From contig PLMX01000167.1 in assembly GCA_003142635.1 (NCBI GenBank), positions 1 to 34,569 on the forward strand: a stretch of 34,569 nucleotides of DNA. The letters are read 5' to 3'. The position numbers and the translations under genes were made by a program. This document shows positions 17,541-25,613 of this stretch, in pieces (within the stretch, counting starts at the first letter, position 1; each line of letters opens with the position of its first letter). This DNA comes from Syntrophaceae bacterium. GTDB lineage: Bacteria > Desulfobacterota > Syntrophia > Syntrophales > UBA2185. The notes below the pieces were generated by a model. It saw only the letters and a program-made list of their open reading frames with translations, ran no database searches and was not told the DNA's origin.

Positions 17541-17569
17541 AGATTACAGGATACAAAAGACCTTTTCAA
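17541..17569 (-). promoter_or_regulatory. Promoter of the solute-binding protein gene
   Basis: On the minus strand TTGAAA (17569-17564), a 17-bp spacer and TAATCT (17546-17541) end 7 nt before the ATG at 17533. If real, the transcript would begin at or next to the start codon. Confidence 0.45.
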
Positions 17570-17592
17570 CGAAATTCTGCGCTCTTTTGAAC

Positions 17593-17621
17593 TTGACACA
17601 CCCATGCCTCTCCCCTATAGT
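17593..17621 (+). promoter_or_regulatory. Strong sigma70-type promoter of the YihY-cNMP fusion gene
   Basis: A perfect -35 TTGACA (17593-17598), a 17-bp spacer and TATAGT (17616-17621) predict a start near 17628. This rules out the earliest in-frame start at 17587 and leaves ATGs at 17647, 17704 and 17749. Confidence 0.65.
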
Positions 17622-17703
17622 TCTATTCGTTTGCGCGCCAGTTTCCATGAAGAAAAAACCAAAATGCATTCTTTGTGCAGCTTCTTCAAAACAGCATAAG
17701 CCC

Positions 17704-19284
17704 ATGACCGGCAAAGCTAAACAAACATATGAAAAATTGAAACGCAAGATGGAACGGCCTCATCTCGTCCTCGCCACAGCATGGGATATCCTCAGTGACG
17801 CAGTAAAGAATTTCTCGGCCAACGGCAATACCAATCAGGCCGCGGCCATTTCGCTTTATGCGATGCTCTCTTTTGTACCTCTTTTCATTTTAACCCTGCT
17901 GATAGCAAGCTACATTTTCAGCTCGCATCCGAACATTCAGAATGAGCTAATTGAAAAAATCAGGGGTTTTCATCCTTACATCTCGGAATCCCTGCTATCC
18001 CAACTGGGCCCTATGGAGCAAAAGAAACAACTCTTAGGCTGGGTCGGGATCATAAGTCTGATATGGTCTTCCGCCATGATCTTCAGCGCTATTGAAACAG
18101 CCATGAACATAATTTTCCGCTCGCGGGGCCGCCGAAATTACTTCGCATCAAACCTCCTTGCCGTTGCCATGATTACCATGGGGTGGGTTGTAGGCATAGC
18201 CAGCGTGGGGATTACATATATTTCCACAACAATTGTGAAACAACCTCCTCTTTTCAGCAATGAGTTTATGATCATTCCCTTCCTGTATGGGGCGCTGTTT
18301 AGCTATGTCCTCCCTTACATGCTGACGGTTGCATTTTTTACGATTGTCTACAAAATAATCCCCACGGGGAAAGTAAGCTGGAGAAGCGCACTTACAGGCG
18401 CTGCCATCTTTTCAGTTCTAATGGAAATTGCTAAATATTTTTTTGCCTGGTATGTGTCCGGTGATAAAAAATATAATGTAATATTTGGTTCTCTCGAAAC
18501 CGTCGTCATTCTCGTGCTGTGGGTTTTCTATGTGGCATTAATCCTGCTGTTCTGTGCGGAGCTTATTTCTTCGTATCAGCGAAGAAATCTGATCCTCCTT
18601 GAAAAGGCCTTCCTAAAACCCAGGAAACAAATCATGAAAATCGAGGAACGCCTGTTCAGAAAATTCGGTCGCATGTATCCCAAAGACACTTATGTTTTCA
18701 GACAGGGGGACACCGGTCAGGAAATGTACTACATCCTCATGGGTAACATGCGTGTGGCGAAAACTGCCGGCCAGATAAAGAAGGTCCTTGCCGAAATGGG
18801 GCCGGGAGAATACTTCGGCGAAATGGCGGCTCTGATCGAAGCGCCTCGTACCGCTTCCGTACAAGCGACGGAGAACAGCAACGTGGCCGTAATTGACAGC
18901 GATACTTTTCGCAGCCTGCTCCGTGAAAGCGGCGATGTGTCTCTTTTTATGCTCAAAGAATTCTCAATCAGAATCAGGGAAACGGGCAACGCCCTGGGCG
19001 AACTTACCCAAGCCTGGACGAGATTGATTACCGTCCTATATTTTCTCATGAAGTGGCCCATGCCGGGCGACGGCGACCCCCTTCACGAGCTCGCCATGTA
19101 CACGAGGAAAGAGCCTGTTGAGATTCAACAGGTCTTATGGGACCTCAGGGACCAGGGCGTCGTAGCCATCGAGGATGGACATGTTTCCGATTTCAGTAAG
19201 GAACGTGCCTGGGAACTACTGAATGATCAGGTTTTTTTCTCGGAAAGACGCCTGGAGAGACGAGAGTTAAACGTCCATATATGA
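17704..19284 (+). CDS. YihY/BrkB membrane protein fused to a cyclic-nucleotide-binding domain
   Basis: This protein of about 526 aa has two parts. Residues 1-290 form a YihY/BrkB (UPF0761) membrane domain with about six helices, including the family block TNQAAAISLYAMLSFVPLF and IGIISLIWSSAMIFSAIE-type residues; older annotations as RNase BN are wrong. From about residue 310 a cNMP-binding barrel follows: YVFRQGDTGQEMYYILMG and the cassette FGEMAALIEAPRTASVQA, which keeps the Glu and Arg-Thr-Ala that hold cyclic nucleotides in CRP. The last 100 residues look like a CRP-style helical or winged-helix tail (EPVEIQQVLWDLRDQGVVAIEDG). None of the candidate ATGs (17647, 17704, 17749) has a clear ribosome binding site. 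Function unknown; a ligand-gated membrane protein is plausible. Confidence 0.87.
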   Translation: MTGKAKQTYEKLKRKMERPHLVLATAWDILSDAVKNFSANGNTNQAAAISLYAMLSFVPLFILTLLIASYIFSSHPNIQNELIEKIRGFHPYISESLLSQLGPMEQKKQLLGWVGIISLIWSSAMIFSAIETAMNIIFRSRGRRNYFASNLLAVAMITMGWVVGIASVGITYISTTIVKQPPLFSNEFMIIPFLYGALFSYVLPYMLTVAFFTIVYKIIPTGKVSWRSALTGAAIFSVLMEIAKYFFAWYVSGDKKYNVIFGSLETVVILVLWVFYVALILLFCAELISSYQRRNLILLEKAFLKPRKQIMKIEERLFRKFGRMYPKDTYVFRQGDTGQEMYYILMGNMRVAKTAGQIKKVLAEMGPGEYFGEMAALIEAPRTASVQATENSNVAVIDSDTFRSLLRESGDVSLFMLKEFSIRIRETGNALGELTQAWTRLITVLYFLMKWPMPGDGDPLHELAMYTRKEPVEIQQVLWDLRDQGVVAIEDGHVSDFSKERAWELLNDQVFFSERRLERRELNVHI

Positions 19285-19553
19285 ATTTATTTTGATCCCC
19301 CTATCATCGTCAAGTTCATGGCCGTCAGCACACCCCCAACGCAGCAGTCTTCATCCTTAGACACCATGATGTAGAGCACCAAGTTATAAAAACTTGCAAC
19401 CGTTCGGACGATAGATTAAAATGACAGGCAGATATGAACGGCTGCGGAATGATCTATCCTCCCAGAATAGCATTTAACCTCCTGAATTGCCCTCGACAAA
19501 AGGTTAGAGATCCGTTTCCAGCCGGGAATGAACTTAGGCTCTGAGACAAATTT

Positions 19554-20699
19554 ATGATAAGCATATCAAGACTATGCTGTGGCAAAGCGGAAACTATGGA
19601 TTCGCTTCGCTACGGCGATGAGAAGCATAGACGGCCTGTGGTCGTCTGGAACATGACCAGGCGGTGTAATCTCAACTGCATGCACTGCTACTCAAGCTCC
19701 CAAAACATCAGCTATGCTAATGAATTGACCACAGACGAGGGGAAGAAGCTGATATCCGATCTTGCCTCGTTTGGATCACCGGTCCTCCTCTTTTCCGGTG
19801 GCGAGCCCATGATAAGAGAGGACCTCCCTGAACTGGCCGAGTTCGCCGTAGACAGGGGTTTGAGGGTTGTCTTATCGACCAACGGGACCCTCCTTACAAG
19901 AGAACTCGCACACACATTCAAGAAAGTCGGCGTTTCCTACATCGGCGTAAGTGTGGACGGGATGGAGAAGACGCACGATACCTTTCGGGGCGTAAAGGGG
20001 GCCTTTGACATGACCCTGAGGGGGATCAGAATCTGCAGGGATGAAGGAATCAAAGTGGGAATGCGTGTTACGATGAACAGGAAAAATATTGCAGATATTC
20101 CTGCCCTCTTCGAACTCATGGAAAAGGAGAACATACCCCGTGCATGTTTTTATCACTTAGTCTATTCCGGCCGCGGTTCGAAGCTGGTCAACGAAGACCT
20201 CTTTCAGGATGAAAAAAGGCAGATCCTGGACCTTATCATGGAAAGGACCATGGCCCTGTTCGACCGGGGAAAGCCCAAAGAGATACTAACAGTAGACAAC
20301 CATGCCGACGGACCCTATGTCTACATGCGCCTTCTCGAAGATGATCCCGAACGAGCAAAGGAAGCTATTGCACTCCTTATGGTGAACGAAGGTAACAGTT
20401 CCGGAAGCGGCATAGGCTGCGTGAGCTGGGACGGCGAGGTTCATGCCGATCAGTTCTGGCGGGGTGTCTCGTTTGGAAACGTGAGAGAACGTCCCTTCAG
20501 CGAGATATGGATGGATACGTCAAACGAGCTGATGTTCAGGCTTAAAGACAGAAAGAAATACGTAAGAGGAAGATGCGCCGATTGCCGTTGGCTCGATATT
20601 TGCGGTGGAAATTTCCGGGCTCGGGCGGAAGCGGTCACAGGAGACATATGGGCTTCCGATCCGGCTTGTTATTTGACGGAAAAGGAAATAGCAAAGTGA
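19554..20699 (+). CDS. ahbC: AhbC-like radical SAM/SPASM protein (alternative heme pathway)
   Basis: This 381-aa radical SAM enzyme has the [4Fe-4S] motif Cys38, Cys42, Cys45 (TRRCNLNCMHCYS) and a SAM-binding GGEP at about 83-86. A C-terminal SPASM-type cysteine set (GIGCVSWDG, RCADCRWLDICGG, ACYL) holds auxiliary clusters. The N-terminal pattern ISISRLCCG then LRYG, followed by PVVVWNMTRRCN, and the DNHADGPYVY segment match AhbC, the 12,18-didecarboxysiroheme deacetylase, and its relative NirJ. AhbC removes two acetate side chains in the siroheme route to heme used by sulfate reducers and methanogens. No other ahb genes are near. NirJ-type specificity cannot be excluded. There is no strong ribosome binding site. 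Confidence 0.8.
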   Translation: MISISRLCCGKAETMDSLRYGDEKHRRPVVVWNMTRRCNLNCMHCYSSSQNISYANELTTDEGKKLISDLASFGSPVLLFSGGEPMIREDLPELAEFAVDRGLRVVLSTNGTLLTRELAHTFKKVGVSYIGVSVDGMEKTHDTFRGVKGAFDMTLRGIRICRDEGIKVGMRVTMNRKNIADIPALFELMEKENIPRACFYHLVYSGRGSKLVNEDLFQDEKRQILDLIMERTMALFDRGKPKEILTVDNHADGPYVYMRLLEDDPERAKEAIALLMVNEGNSSGSGIGCVSWDGEVHADQFWRGVSFGNVRERPFSEIWMDTSNELMFRLKDRKKYVRGRCADCRWLDICGGNFRARAEAVTGDIWASDPACYLTEKEIAK

Positions 20700-20833
20700 C
20701 GGCTCGAAAAAGGGACACTTAAGAAATTAAACAAATGTGCCGACTATTAACCTTGAGGGGAATTGATTGAAGTTGATAGGTAACTTTGACATCTCTTATT
20801 TAAGAATTACTGCAGAAGCAGGGGCGTGTGCGG

Positions 20834-21730
20834 ATGGATGAACAGAATCCAGCCAGGGAATGGTTCATGGAGGGATGCAGATATGACCTTCTTGATCCAC
20901 AATCCGATAAGGCAATAGAAGCATACAAAAAGAGTATCATTCTTGAGCCAAGGTTTACGGATGCCTATGTTAACCTCGGATTCATTTACCTCCAGAGAGA
21001 AGATTACGACTGGGCCCTGGTATGCTTAGAGAGGGTGGCTAAACTCGAACCCAATAATCCCGAAGCTTACAACAACCTCGGCTATGTCTACGAGAGAATG
21101 GGAAGGTTGGGACGTGCGCGGCAGATGTATGAACGGGCGCTCATACTCAGCCCGGGCAATATTGAAGCGATGTTTAATATAGGCCACGTCTTCGAATTGG
21201 AAGGAGATTATCACGGAGCCGTAGAACAGTATAAAAAAGCCATTGAAGCCGACCCCGATGCCGTGACACCGCGGTTCTTTCTGGCCCTCCTGTATGACCG
21301 CCACGATATGTTCGATGAAGCAATACAGGAATATCAAGGCGTCCTCGAAAGGGATCCCTCCCATGTCAAAGTCCTCTTTAACCTGGGGACCCTGTATGTC
21401 CAGTTAGGCGACTATAATAATGGTATTGGATTCTTTAAGAATGTCCTGGCGATAGATGAAAAGAACCCCGAGGCATGGAATAATTTGGGGTCTATTTTTG
21501 AAATTACGGGTCAACCTGAAGAAGCAATCACGGCTTACCAGAAATCTCTTGCGTTAAACCCCTATCAAGAAGAAGCTAACATTAATCTCGCGCAGATCCA
21601 GTATGAGGATTACCGTACAAGTCCGGACAGCGGAAAGAAGGAAGAACTAATCCGGAGGCTTCACTTTGTCCTTTCCATAAATCCGCAAAAGACAAGGGCA
21701 GAGCACCTTCTCCACGAGCTTACAAAGTAA
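20834..21730 (+). CDS. Tetratricopeptide-repeat protein
   Basis: This 298-aa protein is made almost wholly of about seven TPR units of 34 residues (for example AYVNLGFIYLQREDYDWAL, AYNNLGYVYERMGRLGRAR, AWNNLGSIFEITGQPEEAI). There is no signal peptide or membrane helix, so it is a cytoplasmic scaffold with unknown partners. The ATG at 20834 is preferred over the in-frame GTG at 20828 because AGGGG lies 9 nt upstream. It lies 134 bp after the AhbC-like gene and converges with the ExeA-like gene. Confidence 0.88.
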   Translation: MDEQNPAREWFMEGCRYDLLDPQSDKAIEAYKKSIILEPRFTDAYVNLGFIYLQREDYDWALVCLERVAKLEPNNPEAYNNLGYVYERMGRLGRARQMYERALILSPGNIEAMFNIGHVFELEGDYHGAVEQYKKAIEADPDAVTPRFFLALLYDRHDMFDEAIQEYQGVLERDPSHVKVLFNLGTLYVQLGDYNNGIGFFKNVLAIDEKNPEAWNNLGSIFEITGQPEEAITAYQKSLALNPYQEEANINLAQIQYEDYRTSPDSGKKEELIRRLHFVLSINPQKTRAEHLLHELTK

Positions 21731-21770
21731 AATCTTTGATAAAGAGACCGTAAGGATTTATGCCGGCCTC

Positions 21771-23060
21771 TCATTTCAGTTTGCCCGCGATAAACTCACG
21801 CAGCTCACTCCACATGGAAATAGGATCAACTGACGGTGCAGCTACGAGCTTTTCATGCTTTTTCATGATCTGCGCCGCCAGAGTGCCAGCTATCTTCATC
21901 CGATGCTCATGCGTGGACGATTGAGCCTGTTTGAAAATGTGCTGGGGAATATTCACCGCAAACTTCAAACCGCCTGCCTTCACTTCTACGGAAATGTCGT
22001 TTTTGAGCATACGCTCTTCGAGAGAGGGCGCAGGCACATCCACAGTCCTTGCCTTCTCTGCAATGATCTCCTTTTCTTGCGACTCTTCGGCATCTTTGGA
22101 ACGGCGTCGCTCCTTGAAGGCCTCAACGGAAAGAGCCCCGTGATCATCGGAAGCCTGTATCGCTTCTTTCTCTGCTGCTTGTGCGACAACCTCACCGTCA
22201 GGCCGCTTTCGCGGCTTCCTCTTCGGGATGGCAGGCCCCGTCAAGTGCCGGAAGCGCTCGCCGATCTGACGAACAACCTCCCCGGAAACCTGCATGAACT
22301 CATTTGTCTCCCCCGCCTTCAGCGATAATTTGCACATCTTGTTTATCAGACGGGGTACGCCGTGTTCAGAATACTCCCACAAGAAACCATATGCATCATC
22401 AGCAAAAATCTGCCTTGCTCCTCCTGCGAGCTTCAGCCGGGTTTCCACGTAACCCTTCAAGAGACCCTCGGACTCTATTTTATCAATCCTGCTCAACGTC
22501 CCTATGCGTTGCAAAAGGTTGGCGCGTTTCGGGTGTTCCAATCTTCGGGCCAGTTCCAACTGTCCTGCAAGGACGATGGTAAATAAATTCTTCTGATCAT
22601 CCTGCATATTCGTGAGTAATCTCAGGCTTTCCAGATTGGTGGGCGATATTGCATTTGCCTCATCGATAAATATCAAAACCTTCTTGCCTGAATCTATAGT
22701 GTCAAACAATATCTTGTTGAATTTTTCGAGGAGATCAATCTTTCGTCTTTCTTCACACTTCCTGCCGGCAAGCTGGCCAATAATTTCCTTCAATAGCTCA
22801 ATGAAGGACATATCGGGATTTGTCACCAGTGCGATTTTATATTTTTCATGATCGAGAGAATCAATAATAATCCTCAGTGACAAGGTTTTACCCAGACCGA
22901 CATCACCCACGATTACCGCAATGCATTCATTCCCTTCATCAATGGCAAATAGAGTCTCTGCTATGGCGTTCTCCATTGAAGAATGAGAATCTGAGTACAT
23001 CGTCGGGTCAGGGACGTTGTCAAAAGGCGGTTTTTGCAGACCCCAGTACTCGTAATACAT
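21771..23060 (-). CDS. ExeA/GspA-like AAA ATPase
   Basis: This 429-aa protein begins MYYEYWGLQKPPFDNVPDP, the typical ExeA opening. Walker A is GDVGLGKT (52-59), Walker B is VLIFIDEAN (128-136), and a sensor-like region follows (NLFTIVLAGQLEL). After the AAA module (to about 270) comes a basic and charged linker rich in Lys, Arg and Glu, then a short conserved-looking tail. ExeA proteins support assembly of the T2SS secretin or similar envelope machines; this one lacks the usual membrane helix and peptidoglycan-binding domain. The ATG at 23060 has GAGGAGG about 10 nt upstream. It follows the HTH gene by 52 bp. Confidence 0.85.
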   Translation of the reverse strand: MYYEYWGLQKPPFDNVPDPTMYSDSHSSMENAIAETLFAIDEGNECIAVIVGDVGLGKTLSLRIIIDSLDHEKYKIALVTNPDMSFIELLKEIIGQLAGRKCEERRKIDLLEKFNKILFDTIDSGKKVLIFIDEANAISPTNLESLRLLTNMQDDQKNLFTIVLAGQLELARRLEHPKRANLLQRIGTLSRIDKIESEGLLKGYVETRLKLAGGARQIFADDAYGFLWEYSEHGVPRLINKMCKLSLKAGETNEFMQVSGEVVRQIGERFRHLTGPAIPKRKPRKRPDGEVVAQAAEKEAIQASDDHGALSVEAFKERRRSKDAEESQEKEIIAEKARTVDVPAPSLEERMLKNDISVEVKAGGLKFAVNIPQHIFKQAQSSTHEHRMKIAGTLAAQIMKKHEKLVAAPSVDPISMWSELREFIAGKLK

Positions 23061-23112
23061 AGATTCATAACCTCCTCGATGGCTGAATGAGACACTCGAA
23101 ACTACTAAAGTT

Positions 23113-23658
23113 CTATAAATCTGAGCTTTCTGTAAGCTCTTCACTCCTTGACAGATAATCAAGGACATCCTGTAATAGGAAGCGTCTGAGCCTGCCAACC
23201 TTGAAGCTTCTGATCTTCTTTGACCTGACCAGGTTTATGAGCAGGCTGTTGCTGATCTGCAGCATTTGACAGACGTGTTTCGCCTTGAGCATTCTCACAA
23301 TATCTACCTTCTTGAATTGGAAATTGAAAATGATCTGCCCTTCTGTGTGCCTTTGTATATCTAAAGATACGCCGGTTGAGTCTCCGTTCAGGAAATATTT
23401 TACATACCGGTTGGACTTGACGAGATCATACTGCTCGGGAGTCAGATTAACGGAAATCGCTTCATTAGTTTCTTTGTCCGGTTCTTCGAGACCGTGCGGC
23501 TCTTCCCTCTCGCACATCGGACTTTGATTGAGCGCTGTGGAGGCAATCTCGATCAATTCCTGCCCGTATAGCATTTGTGAACCGAGCTCAGGTTGCTGCT
23601 GTCCCCGGGTCTCAATGGCCTCGCTTCTTCGTCTTCTAACAATAGAAATTTTTTCCAT
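23113..23658 (-). CDS. Small protein with C-terminal helix-turn-helix (excisionase/MerR-like)
   Basis: This 181-aa protein has a basic start (MEKISIVRRRRSE), a polar middle section, a segment VNLTPEQYDLVKSNRYVKYFL and a C-terminal HTH_17-type domain: LKAKHVCQMLQISNSLLINLVRSKKIRSFKVGRLRRFLLQDVLDYL (residues 125-170). Such domains bind DNA in excisionases and small regulators, but no recombinase or phage gene is near. It shares a sigma54-type promoter with the ExeA-like gene and has a hairpin over its ribosome binding site. It probably regulates or accompanies the ATPase. The middle region is unassigned. Confidence 0.8.
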   Translation of the reverse strand: MEKISIVRRRRSEAIETRGQQQPELGSQMLYGQELIEIASTALNQSPMCEREEPHGLEEPDKETNEAISVNLTPEQYDLVKSNRYVKYFLNGDSTGVSLDIQRHTEGQIIFNFQFKKVDIVRMLKAKHVCQMLQISNSLLINLVRSKKIRSFKVGRLRRFLLQDVLDYLSRSEELTESSDL

Positions 23659-23662
23659 TAGC

Positions 23663-23681
23663 TTTTCCTCATAGAGGAAAA
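23663..23681 (-). promoter_or_regulatory. RBS-sequestering hairpin before the HTH gene
   Basis: In the mRNA sense TTTTCCTC (23681-23674), loop TAT and GAGGAAAA (23670-23663) form a perfect 8-bp stem. The 3' arm is the Shine-Dalgarno sequence itself, 8 nt before the ATG at 23658. Folding would block translation initiation. Confidence 0.6.
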
Positions 23682-23738
23682 CGAATCATGAACCGCTCAT
23701 TTTCCACTGCCTGGCTTTTCCTGTCTTATGAAAACATT

Positions 23739-23754
23739 GCAATTTTTGTGCCTT
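23739..23754 (-). promoter_or_regulatory. Sigma54-type promoter of the HTH/ExeA operon
   Basis: On the minus strand AGGCACAAAAATTGCA has GG (23753-23752) and GC (23741-23740) separated by exactly 10 bp, with the conserved CAC and TTGCA around them. The consensus TGGCACG-N4-TTGCA is matched except at the first T and the G after CAC. Transcription would start near 23728, about 70 nt before the HTH ATG. An enhancer-binding activator would be needed; its site was not identified. Confidence 0.65.
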
Positions 23755-23856
23755 TAATTCCAACTAATTGCCTGAATCTTAATTAACAGCTTCAGATAAA
23801 TCAATATAATATTTGGAGCTCCAAGGCAAAGACAAAGGTCTTCACAGAACAAATAT

Positions 23857-25434
23857 TTAGCAAGCATTCATGATAAAAAAGGGGGCATGATTGGAGGTAA
23901 AGATGGGGGGCGATTTCCTCAGTATGGGCGCAATGGCAAGGTGTTTCTTAAATTCCCTGTCAAGGAATTGCCTCACAAGACTTCTTTTCCACCCTCGCGG
24001 ATGAAAAAAACTCCTGTAAAGCGACAGGTCACCTTCATAAAAATCACTGACTTTGAGCTCTTGGGCTTCCGGACTATTGACCGGGAGGTTGAAGATCGCA
24101 AGATTGAGAAAATCGATCTCTCTACTGTGCCGGACTGCAAAATCAAGGGTCTTACGCGCCTCGGCAACTGTTTCCCACGGAGTTCCAAAAATCAAGTAGA
24201 CATAGGTTGCTATGCCTGCCTTCTTCAGCGTCTTCAAGGCGGCGGAAGCTGTCATGAGATCAAAACCCTTTTGCATGTTGTCCAGGACATCCTGATCCCC
24301 TGATTCCAGTCCGAGCTGCAACATGACGCAACCAGATCGTTTCAGCGCGCGGCAGAAATCGAGGTCCGTCAGTTGCGAGGATACTCTGACAAATCCGTAC
24401 CATGGAAGTCTCAAAGATGATCCCGCCACACCCTTCAGAAGCGCCGGACTAACTGCATTGTCCAAAAGATGGACGAGGCTGGGTTTTGTTTTTTCGGCAA
24501 GGCTGCTGATATCCTCAAGTGCCTGCTCCACGGGCGCGGGTGCATACGGATTTCCCTCCGCCCTTTCAGGACAGAACGAACAGCGGCTCCAGTAGCAGCC
24601 GCTCGATGCACTGTAAGGCAGGACAGGACCCGGCGCCAGATAGTTGTTCATGGATAATACATCATAATCGGGAGCATGATGTCCCTGCCTGTGGGCTGCA
24701 CCGTGAATCGAAAGAAGCGCGGCCTCTCCCGGCCCTGCCACCAGGTTGTCAACGAGGCCGCCAAATGGATTCGACCATCCACCTCGCCGCATCCACGATG
24801 TGACCAGCCCGCCGCCCAAGATTACCCTGATGCCTGGCCACTCCCGTTTCAAGAAGCCGATCATGGCAAAGGTGCACAGCGCCTGGCTGAGATAGTTTAA
24901 TGAAAATCCCACATGGGCAGGGCATTCCTGCCCCAACGCTTCCGCAAGACGCTTCTTGAAATATCCGTAGAAGGGATTCTGTTCGGGTGTTTCGGAAGCT
25001 CTTATCAAATCCGCACTTCTGACCGGAGAGAGATTCCGATCAAGATAATTAGCGAGACCCAGATGCACGCCGCTCTCCGACGCCGCCACCTCGAGAACCC
25101 TGTTGATGTCTGCTACTGCCCGTTTATACCGATCAACATTCTTATAGGTCTCCCAAGAGCTTAAAGCGGTAATATTGGTTCCCAAGTTGCGGAAGGAACG
25201 GTTCGTCCAGGTATTCAATAAATTTTTAGGAATCACGCCCTTGTTCCCGCCAGTCGTCCGCTTCCCGGGGCGATACCCTCCCGGTTCTCTTTCCGGGAGG
25301 AGGCTTGAGATACCCTCCAAATTGGCATCAATTACTTTGCAACGGATGTCATGGGCATACATGACGCCTGCCAGTTTCGCCAGTCCTGCCGGCGGCTCAC
25401 ACGGTTTAACAACAGGTGGATATATAAGAATCAT
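23857..25434 (-). CDS. B12-binding-type radical SAM protein
   Basis: This 525-aa protein starts MILIYPPVVKPCEPPAGLAKLAGV, the usual opening of cobalamin-binding radical SAM proteins. The N-terminal half (to about 270) carries VGFSLNYLSQ and VILGGGLVT stretches of that fold, but the classical DxHxxG loop is not obvious. The radical SAM motif is Cys280, Cys285, Cys288 (SGCYWSRCSFC), a CX4CX2C spacing seen in GCYW-type subfamilies. MLQLGLESGDQDVLDNMQKG further on is the SAM-binding strand. The substrate is unknown. It stands alone between the HTH/ExeA pair and the inositol-phosphatase gene, with about 180 bp of gene-free sequence upstream. Confidence 0.83.
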   Translation of the reverse strand: MILIYPPVVKPCEPPAGLAKLAGVMYAHDIRCKVIDANLEGISSLLPEREPGGYRPGKRTTGGNKGVIPKNLLNTWTNRSFRNLGTNITALSSWETYKNVDRYKRAVADINRVLEVAASESGVHLGLANYLDRNLSPVRSADLIRASETPEQNPFYGYFKKRLAEALGQECPAHVGFSLNYLSQALCTFAMIGFLKREWPGIRVILGGGLVTSWMRRGGWSNPFGGLVDNLVAGPGEAALLSIHGAAHRQGHHAPDYDVLSMNNYLAPGPVLPYSASSGCYWSRCSFCPERAEGNPYAPAPVEQALEDISSLAEKTKPSLVHLLDNAVSPALLKGVAGSSLRLPWYGFVRVSSQLTDLDFCRALKRSGCVMLQLGLESGDQDVLDNMQKGFDLMTASAALKTLKKAGIATYVYLIFGTPWETVAEARKTLDFAVRHSREIDFLNLAIFNLPVNSPEAQELKVSDFYEGDLSLYRSFFHPRGWKRSLVRQFLDREFKKHLAIAPILRKSPPIFTSNHAPFFIMNAC

Positions 25435-25613
25435 GAGAGAGGGTTTGGCTCGTTAGAGAAGTTTGTAGAAATAATATAATAGCCATTTCTTTCCGTGAAG
25501 GAAAAATAGACGATGTTCACATTGTCAGCTGCCGGTTGAGTTTGCTCCTGCCGCGATTTACAAACACTAGAATCGCATGATCATCGCATCTGAGGCAGTC
25601 TGAGTGGGTTCAT

